From the NCBI GenBank assembly GCA_035582835.1, contig JAYKAV010003110.1, positions 801,366-865,365 on the forward strand: a stretch of DNA of 64,000 bases, read 5' to 3'. Positions within the stretch are counted from its first letter, which is position 1. Every line of letters begins with the position of its first letter. Under the pieces are notes generated by a model. It was not told where the DNA came from, did not search any database, and saw only the letters and a program-made list of their open reading frames with translations. The translations under genes were made by a program, and so were the position numbers. Positions 26,111 to 39,566 of the stretch are shown here, one piece after another. The stretch is from Phoebastria nigripes (Eukaryota > Chordata > Aves > Procellariiformes > Diomedeidae).

Positions 26111-28384
26111 TCTATTTTACCTATGTTGGGGGAAGGAGAACATCCTTGAGGAAATGCTCTCTATGACCAGGTCAGCTCAGACTAACTGAGAGACAAGCTG
26201 AACGGCAACTGTTTTCTGTGTCATGATATGGTATGATATGCTGTGATACAGGGCCAGTTAGAAAGCTGATAAGCAGTCGTAGCAAAGAAAGGAAAGCAGC
26301 TTTTTGGAACATTCCCAGCTCATATGAGCATTGCTCCGGCAGCTGCAGTAAAAGCAGTGGGAGGCAGCATCCCATAGCAATGAGGCTGATTCAAGTACTT
26401 AGGTTTTAAAAGTATGTGGTGCAGGGATTACATCTTCAATTCAACATTAGGTACACACTTTATTTATAGATAAGTTTTCAGCACTGCAGTTTAGGTACAC
26501 CAGAGCTCAGTGTCACCTAACCCACAGGCTGGACTTGCCTGCATGGGCCTGAATCATAAATTCTGATTTATTCAAGAGACCCCTGTATAATCTTATTGAC
26601 ATTAATGGATTACTTTTATGAATAAGCTTTGCAGGTTTGGGATCTGTGAGGATTTGAAAATGTATTACGTAAACTAAATCTCAGAACAGTTTTTCTAGCA
26701 GGCTAATATTGTGAGTCTGTGGGTCAAGTTAGCATTTTGCTCTTGATTATACTAGAAATTAGGGGTAGGACTGAAATTAGAAACTCAGATCACTGACAAT
26801 CAGCCTCTGATACCGGCATTATTTGTGTAATTTAAATATATAAGCATGCTCAGCGTGCCCCAAAAGCATCTGCCAAAATATGTAATACAGATTATATCAT
26901 CTTTGCAAAACGATGAAAGAATACTCATAGCTCATGTTTTATACTCGGAGGCTGATATTAACTGCTCAAACAAGAACCACATTCCAATATTACAAGATAG
27001 AGTGCAGATCCAAGGGCAAAATTTGGCTCTGAAGAACTGAATAGAAATTATTCTTAGAAAGGCTTCAATTATCTCCACAGTAAAACTACTAGAATCCTCA
27101 TTTTTGTCACTACAGACACTTGATGAGAGTAGCAGATGGCCACACAAAGCATCCATGCTATTTTATTTGAGATTTTAATGTAGACTGAACTCATAAAATA
27201 TTTTAAATAAGACTTTTAAAATTGGCACAAGAATTCTTAGTTTTTGAAGGCTGTAGGTCTAAACAAATCTTGAAGTAACCTGAAAATCAAACTTCTACCC
27301 TGATTTAACTTGTTCTGTTATTGTCATACGGTCGTTACTTTTTACTGTCCAAATCTCCTCCTAATGTTTATTCTTCTTGCATATCAGGCTAATACCTTCT
27401 TTTATATTGGCCATTAATAGAACACTCTAAAGCTGTTCAGTGTTTTTGGCATTTCAGTTAAAAACTGCTTGGTAGAAGAAGTTTCTTCTACTCGGCCAGA
27501 GTTCTAGCACTGGCTTTGATCTGTTTGTGGCTGTCACTTTTCATGGATGCTGGAGGCAATTATGAGATTCCTGTTCTCTGATTTCTCTACAGGAGACAGT
27601 CACAAACTGGAGGATCGGTACACGTGGGTGTATCTTCAGTAGCCCCTGCCACAGGTCATATGAGCAAAATAGTAAAGATTCCATTTTGTCATGTCAGTAG
27701 TATCTGTCAGCGGGCTAGTGGTGTGGGAATTAGCATTTACATCTTATTAAAGCTATAGTAAACCCCGTTGCTCACTGAAGTCCTCAAGTGCCTGGAAGGC
27801 ATTAAGCATCACACAGATACATCGTCTCCTTCTGCATTATGGGGAACACTTCAGCTGCTTTTTCTCCCTTGCTCTTAAGAGCACAATTTTTCCCATCATG
27901 TGTTTTTGAAGTAGGCATTCCTAATAATACAAATAATAGCTGTATAAGCTGAAATCACAGCAACTGCTGTTGTCAACAGTCATGATTTAATTATAAAGAT
28001 TGACTCTGTGTCTCTTCATCCCTAAGTAGAGATGAAAAGATATGTGAGGTATGCTATACCCAGTATACAAAGGAGTTTAGAAAAGACAGCAAACCTGAAA
28101 ACCCTGGTGTAAAAAGAGTACTAAATAGGCAAATTCTCTGAGTAAAAACAAAGTGTCTCATAAAGGTTAATTCAACATAAGTTTATTAAAGTCAAATTTA
28201 ATGTGTTTTATCTTTCTGGGGTTTTGTTCTCCATTCACTTTTTCCAGACGTTTAGTCACATTGTTGAGGTGAGTGCACATCCCAGTCAAACAGTTGTAGG
28301 ATTATTAGTACGTGATTCCCACTTGACAGCAAAAGGTTGGAGATTTAATTTGTTCAGCTGCTGTAAGCTTGCTGAAACAACTGT

Positions 28385-28389
28385 GTACC
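28385..28389. repeat. Target-site duplication, left copy (GTACC)
   Basis: The five bases immediately before the LTR are repeated exactly at 28984-28988 immediately after it, which marks the retroviral integration site. Confidence 0.85.
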
Positions 28390-28983
28390 TGTGCTGGTTT
28401 TGGCTGGGATAGAGTTAATTTTCTTCAAGGTAGCTAGTATGGGGCTATGTTTTGGACTGTGCTGGAAACAGTGTTGATAGTACAGGGATGTTTTCATTAC
28501 TGCTGAGCAGTGCTTACACAGAGTCAAGACCTTTTCTGCTTCTCACCCCACCCCACCAGCGAGTAGGCTGGGGATGCACAAGAAGCTGGGAGGGGACACA
28601 GCTGGGACAGCTGACCCCAACTGACCAAAGGGGTATTCCATACCATATGATGTCATGTTCAGCATATAAAGCTGGGGGAAGAAGAAGGAAAGGGGGGACG
28701 TTCGGAGTGATGGCATTTGTCTTCCCAAGTAACCGTTATGCGTGATGGAGCCCTGCTTTCCTGGAGGTGGCTGAACACCTGCCTGCCGATGGGAAGTAGT
28801 GAATGAATTCCTTGTTTTGCTTTGCTTGTGTGCGTGGCTTTTGCTTTACCTATTAAACTGTCTTTATCTCATCCCACGAGTTTTCTCACTTTTACTCTTC
28901 CGATTCTCTGCCCTACCCCACCGGGAGGGAGTGAGCAAGCAGCTGTGTGGTGCTTAGTTGCTGGCTCGGGTTAAACCACGACA
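28390..28983 (+). mobile_element. Solo LTR of an avian endogenous retrovirus (ERVL-type)
   Basis: A 594-base LTR beginning TGTGCTGGTTTTGGCTGGG and ending TTAAACCACGACA, with the canonical TG...CA ends. It is flanked by an exact 5-base target duplication, GTACC, at 28385-28389 and 28984-28988. A 5-base duplication fits the ERVL class. A TATAAA box lies at 28665-28670 and an ATTAAA polyadenylation signal at 28852-28857, both on the + strand, so the LTR is in the same direction as NPAS3. No internal viral sequence or second LTR is present, so this is a solo LTR left by recombination. I recognise it as the LTR family widespread in neoavian birds; the exact subfamily name is uncertain. The perfect duplication and low decay suggest it is fairly young. 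Confidence 0.92.
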
Positions 28984-28988
28984 GTACC
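28984..28988. repeat. Target-site duplication, right copy (GTACC)
   Basis: Exact partner of the left copy at 28385-28389, adjoining the terminal CA of the LTR. Confidence 0.85.
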
Positions 28989-29064
28989 AAAAGAAGGATT
29001 CCACAATTTTTTCTCATTTTGTTTTTCAAATATTTACTCTTATGAAATCACTTAACAGTGAGGG

Positions 29065-29135
29065 TCCATGTTGTCCTTTGAAATCAATGGAATTGGGCAG
29101 GCACATGTGGTGACAGAATTAAACTCTGCTTATAT
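29065..29135 (+). repeat. Short fragment of a dispersed amniote repeat
   Basis: The run ttgaaatcaatggaattggg followed by caggcacatgtggtgacagaa resembles the 'gaagtcaatgg(g/a)a ... gcaggcaca' theme of the same old repeat group. It lies just after the solo LTR, but nothing links the two events. Confidence 0.3.
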
Positions 29136-30610
29136 TTTTTTTTTCTGCTCTTAATTCTTCAATGGCAGGAGTTGCCAGGACTAGCATTTAAGAAAAACAA
29201 AACCCCTGTCATATTTGAATTCAAAATGTATCATTCTGACTCAGATGTTTTTTCATATTACAATATTACAGTCGCTTACCTATCTTTTTTGTAGTAATAG
29301 CAACAACTTTAACTGATGCCAGATTACATATTTATATCCAGGATCAGGCTGCAAATTCATTCTTTTCCAGAGAGGCAGAAAGATCATGTAAAACTGGTGA
29401 CCACATGTTGACAGGCTGCATGATTTAACAAAACCAGAGGCAATCATTTCAAAGAAAAATGTTTTATTTTCTGCCAGCAGAGTATAATGGAGAGAAATTG
29501 GCTGGTATTATTTTTAAAAATTGCTCAAATCATGGTAGTTAGTATAAAATTGTCTCTGGAACTATTTCCTGTAAGTTAACCAGACATATGATTGTATCCT
29601 TTCTATTTTGAATACTGAAGCTCACATTTCATCTGTCTTGTGTAGAGCCTGTCAGGTATAATAGCTCTTTGTGATAGTTCCTTCTTTTCCTCTTTCTTTT
29701 CTGTAGTTAAAGCCCAACCCACAAACCTAATACAATTGCTGGTTTTAAGCATCACTGAGTAGCTATTACTAGCAGTCTAGCAGTCATTGCACCTCTTTCC
29801 CCTTCCGATGAGCTTGTAGATCTATCAACAGCTAAGTTCCAAGATTAACGTGCAGTGTTTATGGGTGTATATTGGTTTTATTTCCTCTTGACTCCAAAGT
29901 ATTTCTGGTTTACCTGACTGAGGTTATCCCAGTGATGACAGGTTTTAAATAGAGTAAGGTGGCATTTTCAAACACAACTTCCAGGGCATCTTTTCCCTAG
30001 GAGCAGGATTATGCCAGCACTGTGTGGTTTTGAAAATCACACCTTAATTGTTCTATATGTTTTGAACATCTGTGTGAATAATGGCTTTTGGGGATTATCT
30101 CAAGAATTCATTATTAAAACCATGGCCATAGGAATATTTTATGACAGAGGCTCACTTAGTCTATGTGTCTGGGTATACTAAAAATCCAATACTTGGGCGA
30201 TGACTTGGAATGGAGAACACGAACAATGCCACTACCGATATTTTTGAGGTCTGGATGTACTGTCCATGTTGAGTAACAGTGCTGGTTTGATGGCTAACAG
30301 CAATCTGAGAGGTTTTCAGCAGCCTTTGCAGAATAATAATACTCTGCCACCAGCCCATCTGTGACAAATTTGCTGTTTGCCCTCAGTGATTCACACTGAT
30401 GCTCTTAAATACTCTCCATCCCTGTTCACCTTCACAGGTCAGCCTCACAGTGCTGTAGCTGTCAGAGCACTAGGGAAGATGGCCAAAAGGTTAGGAGGAG
30501 GGATGCTGGTCCAAGTCAGATGAGTTTAAAAATGGAATAATTCTAAAGCATCATGCTGTGGCTGAATAGGGAGGGAATAATGTTGTCTTTGTTTTTATTC
30601 CTTTATTTAT

Positions 30611-30643
30611 CATTATTATTATTATTAGTTTATTATTATTATG
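30611..30643 (+). repeat. (ATT)n microsatellite
   Basis: About ten att units with one interruption (gtt). Confidence 0.75.
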
Positions 30644-33600
30644 AATGATGGAACTGTTCTGAACAGGTGACAGTCTGGTCAATCCAAGCGGTCTGTACTG
30701 GGAAACATTGGAGCCTTTCTCTCTCTGAGGAATTTCAGTTCATTTGGAAAACAGAAAAAAATTAAATCTGGATAAGCAAAAAATGCATATCTCGTGCTGA
30801 GTGAAATTAAGAAACTTCTACAGAATGTGTCTGCTTGTTTCTGAGTTCTGCCATTTTAACCCAATTCTGCCATTTTACACCAAAAATTCTGAGGTGGTGT
30901 AAAAGAAACTCTTGCCTGGTTGTCTTCAGAGCAAGTGATTACTTTACCCCTCAGAAATAAAATGAAGAAATAATTTCAGAGAATCAGTCCAGATTAGACT
31001 GAGATAATTCTACATGCCTGGGAGAAAATGTGTTGGTTTCTGGCATTAATGAATTAATGTTTTTCTCTCATTTTACATGCTCTGTAGCCTATGGAACTTA
31101 CCAGATCTGTTTCCATTTCTGAAACATAAATACCATCACTGGCCAGGAATAACACACAGGGAGAAACACGTATCTGACATTGTAGTTCATAGTTATATCA
31201 CAGTGTCTCTTTCTTCTGTGAACCACAAATTAAAAGACTTTAAGTTTTCTTATGAGTAGCAGAGCACCGTAGCCCAGTATGATGCTGTTTCAGATATGGC
31301 CTGAAATAATCTTTAAATATATCAATTGAAATATTGAACGTGGAAAATGATGTTACCTACTGATGATTTCTACTGGGTTCAGTGTTGAAATTTTTTAGTT
31401 GTTTTTATGTTGAAAAAAAGAGACTGCTAAAATGAAGACTGGAAAACATACAATGACTGAGTTTGTTTAGTCAATCAAGTATCTTGTCAAAGGGAAGGTT
31501 AAAAGGGTGACTTGATCATGGCCTGTAATTACCCAGACAGGAAGAAGACAGCAGATATTTGGAGTTTCTTTTGTTTAGTGGACAAAGGAATCGCAGGATT
31601 CAGTGGCTGAAAGCTGAATTCAGCAAAGTTGAAACTGGAAATAAAACACAAAATGTTAATGGTGAGGCTGATTTAAACATTGCAGCTGCTTAGCAATAGA
31701 AATTCTTTACTTCTTGGAGTTTCCAGAGTAGGATTGATACTTTTGCAAAAGAAACCAGAATTACTGGGTAACATATGGCCTGCCTCATGATGAAGATAGT
31801 TCCTAGATAATCATAATACTCCTCTCTGATCTAGACCTGTGAGACTTTGCAGGGAGGTGCTTTACCTGCTGAGTAATTAAGAGGCCACTCGAGGCAAGGA
31901 GCTTTTCCGAAGGGGACCTCTGGATCTCACTTTCTTTCGTGGTTTGCTGTCGCTCACATTTCTTGAGCTCTGTGGCTGGTTGGCTCTTTCTGAGGAAGTG
32001 TTTTTGCAAGGAGCTTTACTCTTTGGTGGAGGTGTAGCCTGGGTGGCCTTTGGGCAGTATTTCAGAGCAGTGATAATTTTAATGCCTTTGATACATGCAG
32101 TCTGATGGATTTAGGATATTGCTACTCTTGCTTGTAGTTGAATATTACTGAAGAAGGTAAGCATTACTTAGGACATGAGATTTATGTCTCAACTGTTAAA
32201 GCTTTGAGGCTTTTGGTTAAGTGTTGCTTTTTACAGTTTTAGGATTGTAATTGATGATGCGTGCGTTTTAAGGAAAGGTTTTGGCATATGACTACTTTGG
32301 TCATAAAATGCTTGTAACACCAGGTCTAGTCTGACTAATTAAACTGGTTTCTGAGGAGAATTGGTTTTAGCTATACCATATCTGAAAACCTTATTTAGAA
32401 ATTAGATCTTGGGTCTGCTACAAGTGCCTGAAAACTAAAATACGTAGGGACATAACTCCAGCACAGCAATTACCACTGTGTGAGGCAGTTCACGGTCTGG
32501 GTTGAGTGCATAACCTCTGACAGTAGACTCTTCTTGGCATTTCAGGGAACACATGAGTCCAGTAATGTGTGTGGCCAGTACTGGTATCTGTAAATGGCAC
32601 AAGGAGGAAGCTCTTCCTTCTGCAATCAGTGTGGGTTTCATTTTTATCCCACTGTATCAAAACTGCTGAAAATATAACAATATCATGTCTTTTTCATATG
32701 ACCTATAAGTCTTTGTGTTATGCACCTAAAATCCACACAGTCGTATATAACTAAAAAATGGTTCAATGAATTTTTATCTATCTGCATATAAAATTTCATT
32801 TTGGGGACCAAGCTGAGAACCAGCATGAAGAATTTCAGCTGAAAGGTTATTTCTTAAAGAAGGTTGTAACAGCCTGAAAGTAGAAAGAATTTCCATCAAC
32901 CTGTTACACTTATGCAGTGCTACTATAATGCACTGAAACATGATGATGCAGGCAGTGGGGTTTTTTTAATAAAACGTTAAATATAAAATTGATTGCTCTG
33001 GGGACTAAGCACTTTAACCCTTATGTAGGTTTTCTTTTATTTATTCATTTATTATGAATGGAATAGAAGGTGGAATGGAAGAAAGGGGACAATATGGATT
33101 TTTTTGTGGGTTTCTTAGGTTTCTGGGGCTCGTTAATGTATTTCATACCATCTGAAGAGGTTATTTTAAGGGCATGAATATTATTTAGTTTGAATCTGCG
33201 AGATGCACTTTGTTTTTAAACTATCTTTTTACGACTAATAAAAACTGAAAGTTTGTAATTAGAGCTGAGGAGAGATTTGTGGAGCACTGTGGACAGTAAC
33301 ATGTTGCTTCATGAGGATTTTTTTACTAACCTGTAAACTATAATGCTAGTTGTGTGCCAGTGGAGAGACATACATATGGTTGCCTTGACATTCTGCTTAA
33401 AGTTTGGGGAAGGGTTCCCCCTTGCTAAACTAATTGTAAGATTCTGCAGTATTTAGCAAGTCTTTCATGTTCCTTAGGAAGTAAGAACATGTAAGTATAG
33501 CCTAATTTCCCCAAGAAACAGGTAGGAGGTAGAAAGCCACCCTTGAGAAATGCATGTTAATACTGATTTATGGAGGAATGGTGGGGTTTTGTGTATTGTT

Positions 33601-34310
33601 TTGGGTTTGGTTTTTTTTCAGTCATTGTTCTGTGTCCAAACCTATGAGCTTCTCTGTTTTTGTTTCTTAAAACTTCATACACTGCTGTAACACTACCAGT
33701 AGTATCTAAGCCATTACTTCAGACTTGAAAAAACAGGTGGCCTAAAAATTGCACATTTTTTTCTGTTTGATGAATTACTGTTTTCTGGCCAGACTTTTTT
33801 CCCCCCAACTTCTTCTGCCCTTCACCAGTGTTTGCATGACAGTTAGGGAGTTGCTACTTGTCCCAGAGGGTTAAATAGAGAGTAAATGTATTCCCTCTGC
33901 AAGGGAAGTCAGGGGAGCTTGTAGCCTGTCCTGGCATATGTAAGCAGTAATAAAACTTATTTCACTGGTGGTACATGTGAAAGAGACACCTGCTTGTCAA
34001 AACCTTGCTGTCTTGTGCTTTACTGAAATTAATTTACACTAAACTGCTCAGAGTTCAAGCCAGGGGGCTAAAAGTGAAAGGCCTTGCAACTCATTCATAC
34101 TCTACTGAGGCAACAGTTCAACAGCAAACACTGCACCTTGGAGAGTGGAGCTTGTGCTTCTGGAAAAATGAGCTTCAGTAAATCCACCAGTGAGCTTCTG
34201 GAGATCCACACAGGCAGCAGGGTCTTCCTAAGACTGCAAAAGAAAAATTTTGCATGCACTGCTAGGTTTTGAGCATTCAACAGATGTATCTACACCACCA
34301 TCCAGACTGA

Positions 34311-34333
34311 TTGTTGCTTTTTTCCTTTTCTTT

Positions 34334-34378
<45 letters not shown>
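34311..34378 (+). repeat. Long poly-T tract with TTTTC lead-in
   Basis: An uninterrupted run of 43 T (34336-34378), preceded by ttttc-type units. It is the longest homopolymer in the window. No polyadenylation-like signal or gene-like sequence sits beside it on the minus strand, so a processed pseudogene tail is not supported. Confidence 0.9.
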
Positions 34379-34385
<7 letters not shown>

Positions 34386-35087
34386 TTTGGAGGTATTTTT
34401 AAACTAGGTAGCTTGAGTATCAATGACGGAGTGACCTCTATCAGTACAGGTTTTATCACAGGCAGCAAAAAACATGCAGGGCTCAGGGCTGACATTGGTC
34501 ATGTAGCTCATTGTCTGTCCTGTTGAAGTTATATTGTTGTCAGTTTTAAGATAGCTCAGTTGTGTCTCTGTAAACTGCAGTAGCTCCTTTGGATTGCAGT
34601 GCCAGTGTATCCTATATACCTCCAAAGCTTCTTCACAAAAGTCTCCTATTGGTAGGGTTTGTAACTACCACTTGCATATGTTCAGCATAGACCCACCAGT
34701 GTAAGCATAACTTTTAGATGGGAAGGAGAGAATTATGAGATGATGAGGATGATAATTGTAAGAGTGGGTACAGAGATAAAACATGTTATTTTCTTCAGAA
34801 TGGGTCTTGGTATTAGAGTAATTGAGAACACACCCCCAAGAGATTATTTATGTGGCAGCAGTGAAAGAGAGAGGTTGGAATTCTTGCCTTTTTTTCCTGG
34901 CTTTGGGAACTAAATTGGAGCAGATAGTTACAGAGAGCACAGCCAACTAACAAAATCCCTATTTAGGTCATCTGTAAAGAGCAAACATGGGATGTCTGAA
35001 TGCAACATTGTGCTCTTAGGCTTTTCAGCAGTAGTAAAACTTCATGGTATAGAAAAAACTACCTTGCGCAGACACAGCTTTTATTTT

Positions 35088-35122
35088 AAAAAAAAAAAAA
35101 AAAAAAAAAAATTTTTTTTTTT
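35088..35122 (+). repeat. A24-T11 homopolymer junction
   Basis: Twenty-four A (35088-35111) pass directly into eleven T (35112-35122). This can form an A:T hairpin or bent DNA. The length is prone to assembly error. Confidence 0.85.
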
Positions 35123-38100
35123 AACCTGCACAGCTGTTTATGCCAGAGGTATACCAGTTTACCACTGGTAAAATAATGTTATGGAAAATAATGGCCGTAG
35201 CGGATATAAACGTTCCAGCAAAAATCTCTGCAATAGCTCAGACATAGGTGAGGAAAATAGCAGCTGTTTACTCATTCTTTAAAATACTAACTCAGAACCA
35301 GATCAAAAACCCCTAACCTGAAGTGTTCTTTCTTAAAGACAGTACTCACAAAAGGAGTATAATCAGAAATTTGGATTCTGTTTGTTCATTTCAGAGTGAT
35401 TTATTTATGTAGTAACTGCTACTTAGCCCAAAGTGTAAAGCTCATATTTAATCTGTATCTGATATGCTATATAGCACATTTAATATGGTGTATGAGATAG
35501 CATATTTGGAGAACCTGGACTAAAGCTATTTGGCTTTGCAATTTAAAGTACTGCGTTTACTTCAAGCAGGTAGATGTGGCATGCAGTGACTTTCTGTCTC
35601 TCTTGTCCTCTTGTTTTCCCCACATCACATAATGGGTGCAGTTTTCCATATATTTGTGAGATTGCAAGCATTCAGGGCTATAGTCACAATCTGGCAACTG
35701 TGTACCTGTGCTATTTCTTTGGTTACCCATAGAAATAATATAGTAAAATTGCACTGTTCATCTTAATGCTGAATAAATTACTTCTTTACATATTCGGTAA
35801 TATATTCTCCTGTCACATAACTCCTGTTATTGTTAATTGGAATTGCTTATGCTCATTGAGGGAGGAATACTTTTCATCCTGTTTTGAATGAAAATCTGTA
35901 ATCTTGAATTTGTTTCTAAACTTCAGTCATGAGGAGAGCAGTGCAGGAAATTGCTGCTGTTCCACCAAATTAGCTTCTCAGATATCCTTTTAATTGGAGA
36001 CCATAACTCAGATTCTTAGTATTTTAGGAAGCTGAACAATACAAATTGAAATACAGATATTTCCAGTAAGGGCTCAGTTCAAAGAAGGCTTTTATACACA
36101 GATGAGTCTGCTAACAAATAGCATGTCACATGATAATGAGACCGTGTTTTCTTCCGCAGTTTCACATTTCCTAACTGCACTGCTGTGAAATAAGTGGAGT
36201 GTTTATCTACTCCCTTTTAAACTGACAAATCTCTGCTAGGGATGAGTGTGCCCACTATAGACAGAACATAGGTATACAAAAAAAAGTCTAAACTCTCAAT
36301 CAGAAACACACCACTTCCAAATGCAATATATTACACTTGTTCAGAACATTCATTTCCGCCGAAGTATTCTGTTTTTAATGTAAAGACTTCAATCTATGTT
36401 TAAGAACAAGCAAACTATAGTACTTTGACAGCCGTTCACACTTAATTTCTTTGCATTAAACCAACAGCATTCTTTTCCACAAACATCCATTGTTAGGACA
36501 ATGCTCTCAGACGGAATTTATGAGAAATGGAATTATGTTACCAAGGAGATAGCATTTACTATAATGAAGAGTAGATCCTAGAAAATGGCCCCTTTTACAG
36601 CAGCTCAGAACAGAGCCACAAAAGCAATTGATTGGTCTTGGCATTTAGTCTTATATCAGCTGTGTCATCCATAGCTTCAGGAGTGAGAACACTAATCTGA
36701 AGTGACATTTCTGTTCTGGCGGGCTTTTCTGCCCTGATGAAAGCAATTACTTCATTCCTAAATGATAATTTGCAGGAGTTTCAACCACTTTAATTGATAA
36801 TTTTTTGTTCTGAGAAGTTCAATTGTGAAGTGATTAGCTGATTTGGTAAATAGAAATTTAAGGTGTGAAATGTACAAGTTGCTCCAAGGTAAAGTGCTGT
36901 TTATTGGGTGCTGCAAAATTGCTTGATAAAACTGCAGTTTCTCTATTATCATGAGGCTGGCAATTGCTTAGTTCAACATAGGAAGAAAAAAAGATCAAAA
37001 CACTGCTGTTCTAGTTGTTGAGTTTGGGTTTGAACTGGTGTATCACAGCTCACTTAATTGTTGCTGTATCAAAGTGCACATTAGTTTTAAAAGATTGTGT
37101 AGGATGGTGAGTTTGTAATCCTTAAAAACCTGCCAGGTTCCTATTATTATGTTCTAATGATTCACTTTGGAAGTAAATCCTGTTATTTAAAAGTTGCAAC
37201 AAGGGTGCTTATTGGCGATAAAACATTCGATCTAATGATTAGTTCAAGCATACACAAAACTTTTCCGGGGAAAAAAAAAAGTATTTCTTTGAAGCACATT
37301 TACATACTGAAAATAAAATAAAAGAAACCTCTTCTGTCAAACAACAACCCCTAAAAACAACCTCAAGTTTCCCTGATACAATAAAAAGCTTAGGTTAATG
37401 TAGGTATTATTTTTTTCATAAGTTGCACATTATTTTTACAATAATTGTTAAAGCACATTTGGCAAAATGTATTTTTGCTATCCACAAGGAATGGAGGCTT
37501 TTTAATAGAAACCAGTGCTGTGATATTTTCCTATATAGTGAAAAAATAATGGTCATTTCATGTGTTAAATGAGAAATATAAAGCAAAAATGAAGGTCAAA
37601 CTGATTTAGCACATCAAACAGTCTTTGTCAGCCAAGCTTAATATATCCTGAGTTTGTGGAACAAATGAAATTTTGCTGCTATGTTACACTTTGCTTCCAA
37701 ACAACCATTACAACTGGTTTTATATATTGTGTGAGCATCAGACCATCAAACAGTGCATCTTTACTGACGTGTTGCTGCAGTGATGATCTACAGCAGCAAT
37801 CTGCCATTTATATAAGGGCAAAATGTGCATCTATATTTAGTTGTGAAATTGGCCTATTATACTCTTGATGTTTACAGAGGCTAACATAAATTAATGATGA
37901 CAGCTATGAGCAGTGCATTAGTTAAGCAGCAGAGTTTTTACCTTGAACTTGAAGGTTCCAGCTTTAACTTCCAGCGTATACTATACAGCTTTCTTCACAC
38001 ATTAAAGAAAGTCTTCTGAAAACATTAATTTTTCTTGGACAGCATTAAATGGCTTCAATTTGTGGACTATGCCATTGATGATAATGTCAGATAATGGTTT

Positions 38101-39552
38101 CATTTACATTTTTGGCAAACTTTTGCCCCATAAGAATGGTGATATTTATGGTGTGGAAAAGATGAACGCCCCTGAAAAGTGTTTGTCCGTTGAAAGGTCT
38201 GATTTGACTGGCTTTGAACTTAGTCAGATGTCAGATATCTCTTGTCTGATGAATAGAACAGTTTGAGGAAGCAGGGTGGCTCGCTAGATTATGTACTGCA
38301 CTTTCACCTGAAAGTCTCCTCATGCAGCTCATGTCAGAGCAAGTATAGATACTGTAGTAACTATAGATTCCAGTTAACTATGACCACAGATCTGACAAGT
38401 ATGCAGGTGTTCAAAGGTTCACGAGTTAAAATGCAGAAGTCTTTGATGAATTTTTGATGGATGAATTTTTAATACAGGTCGACCTTTTTCCTTTGAGGCT
38501 GCATGCTAGATTAATTGATAAATAGTGAGACTGAGCAATGTTTGGATCTCCTAAGCAAACAAGTAGAAAAATCCATAAAAATCTGCCGTCTGACTTCTCA
38601 GATGTACTTAAAAAAGAAAAAAGAAGGTAAAATTTGATGTGGCTTTTGATTCTCCTCCTTTCCTCCTTTTTGGAGGTTTTACCCTCACAAAAGTATTCTT
38701 CTCTTTTAAACAGTGTAACTGTTTTTTATTAGTCTTGAAGTTCTTGTACTCCCAGTTCAGAAACAATCTGTGTGAAAAGGAAGTCTATGAATATGACAGC
38801 AGAAAAAAAAGAAAAGCAAAGAAAGGGAGAAAACATCAAGTCAAAAAGTTGTTTTAAAAGAAAAAAATCCCAAAAGATAGCAAAATACCATGTAGAAATT
38901 AGAGGTAAACATCTAACATACTTTCAGTATCAGTTTTTCAGAACTAATAGTCTTAGGAAGGTGGAGAGGTTTTTTTCTTCTTTTAATTCACATTTACATG
39001 TACATGAACATTAGCTGTCTTGCTTCATTCTTTTATACTCACTTGTATCTACTATACTGAAGAAATACCCAGTTTCATGCATATTTGTGAGCTCTCTAGA
39101 GCATAACATTTAGAAAAACAGACCAATAACAAAAAACCTTGACAACAGGAGGCTTTAGGCTCCTGCTGCCACCAGTGGTGATGCTTGACTTGCTAGACTG
39201 GACTTTACAACTGCAATATGTGCAATTATGTACTACAGGTTACTCTGCTTTACTTCCTCCATCTCTCCCCCGTGCCTTTTTTTGGAGTCTGAAAATGTCT
39301 ACTGCTGTTCAGATGTCTATCCACTTGGATTGAACACTGTTTTTAAGATGTCACTATTAACGAACACTTTTGAAAAAACCTCAGGCATAAGAAGAATCAC
39401 ATAGAAGCAAAATAAATAAATATTCCAAATAATTGGGTCATTTCAATATTGATGCTATTCCATTCTTTGAACTTCTAATTAAGTATAATTGTCCTGTGAG
39501 ATCAGTGAAATGAAAACAGATTTTTATAGGCCAGAACATGGCCTGTGGGTGG

Positions 39553-39566
39553 CCACCTATAGGTGG
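39553..39566. repeat. Perfect 14-base palindrome
   Basis: CCACCTATAGGTGG is self-complementary. It contains two facing CACCT blocks (a ZEB/Snail-type core by general knowledge); functional relevance is unknown. Confidence 0.6.

Larger units (their letters stand above)
22486..28384. other. Unassigned intron, GC-richer around 22550-23300
   Basis: The part from about 22550 to 23300 is richer in G and C and carries several overlapping short minus-strand frames, which follow from the lower stop-codon density rather than from coding sequence. It may include further decayed CR1 or other repeat sequence continuing from 21998-22485. A32 and T16 tracts are listed separately. Confidence 0.45.
28989..34310. 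other. Unassigned intron
   Basis: Contains the short repeat fragment at 29065-29135 and the ATT microsatellite at 30611-30643. No gene-like sequence is visible. Confidence 0.55.

Noticed and set aside
25780..26166. A 128-codon + strand frame
   Set aside because: Built largely from poly-A, C-rich and poly-T simple sequence; low-complexity, not gene-like.
26221..26250. Possible short tandem repeat (tgatatgg / tgatatgc / tgatac)
   Set aside because: Only about three imperfect units, too weak to call a minisatellite.
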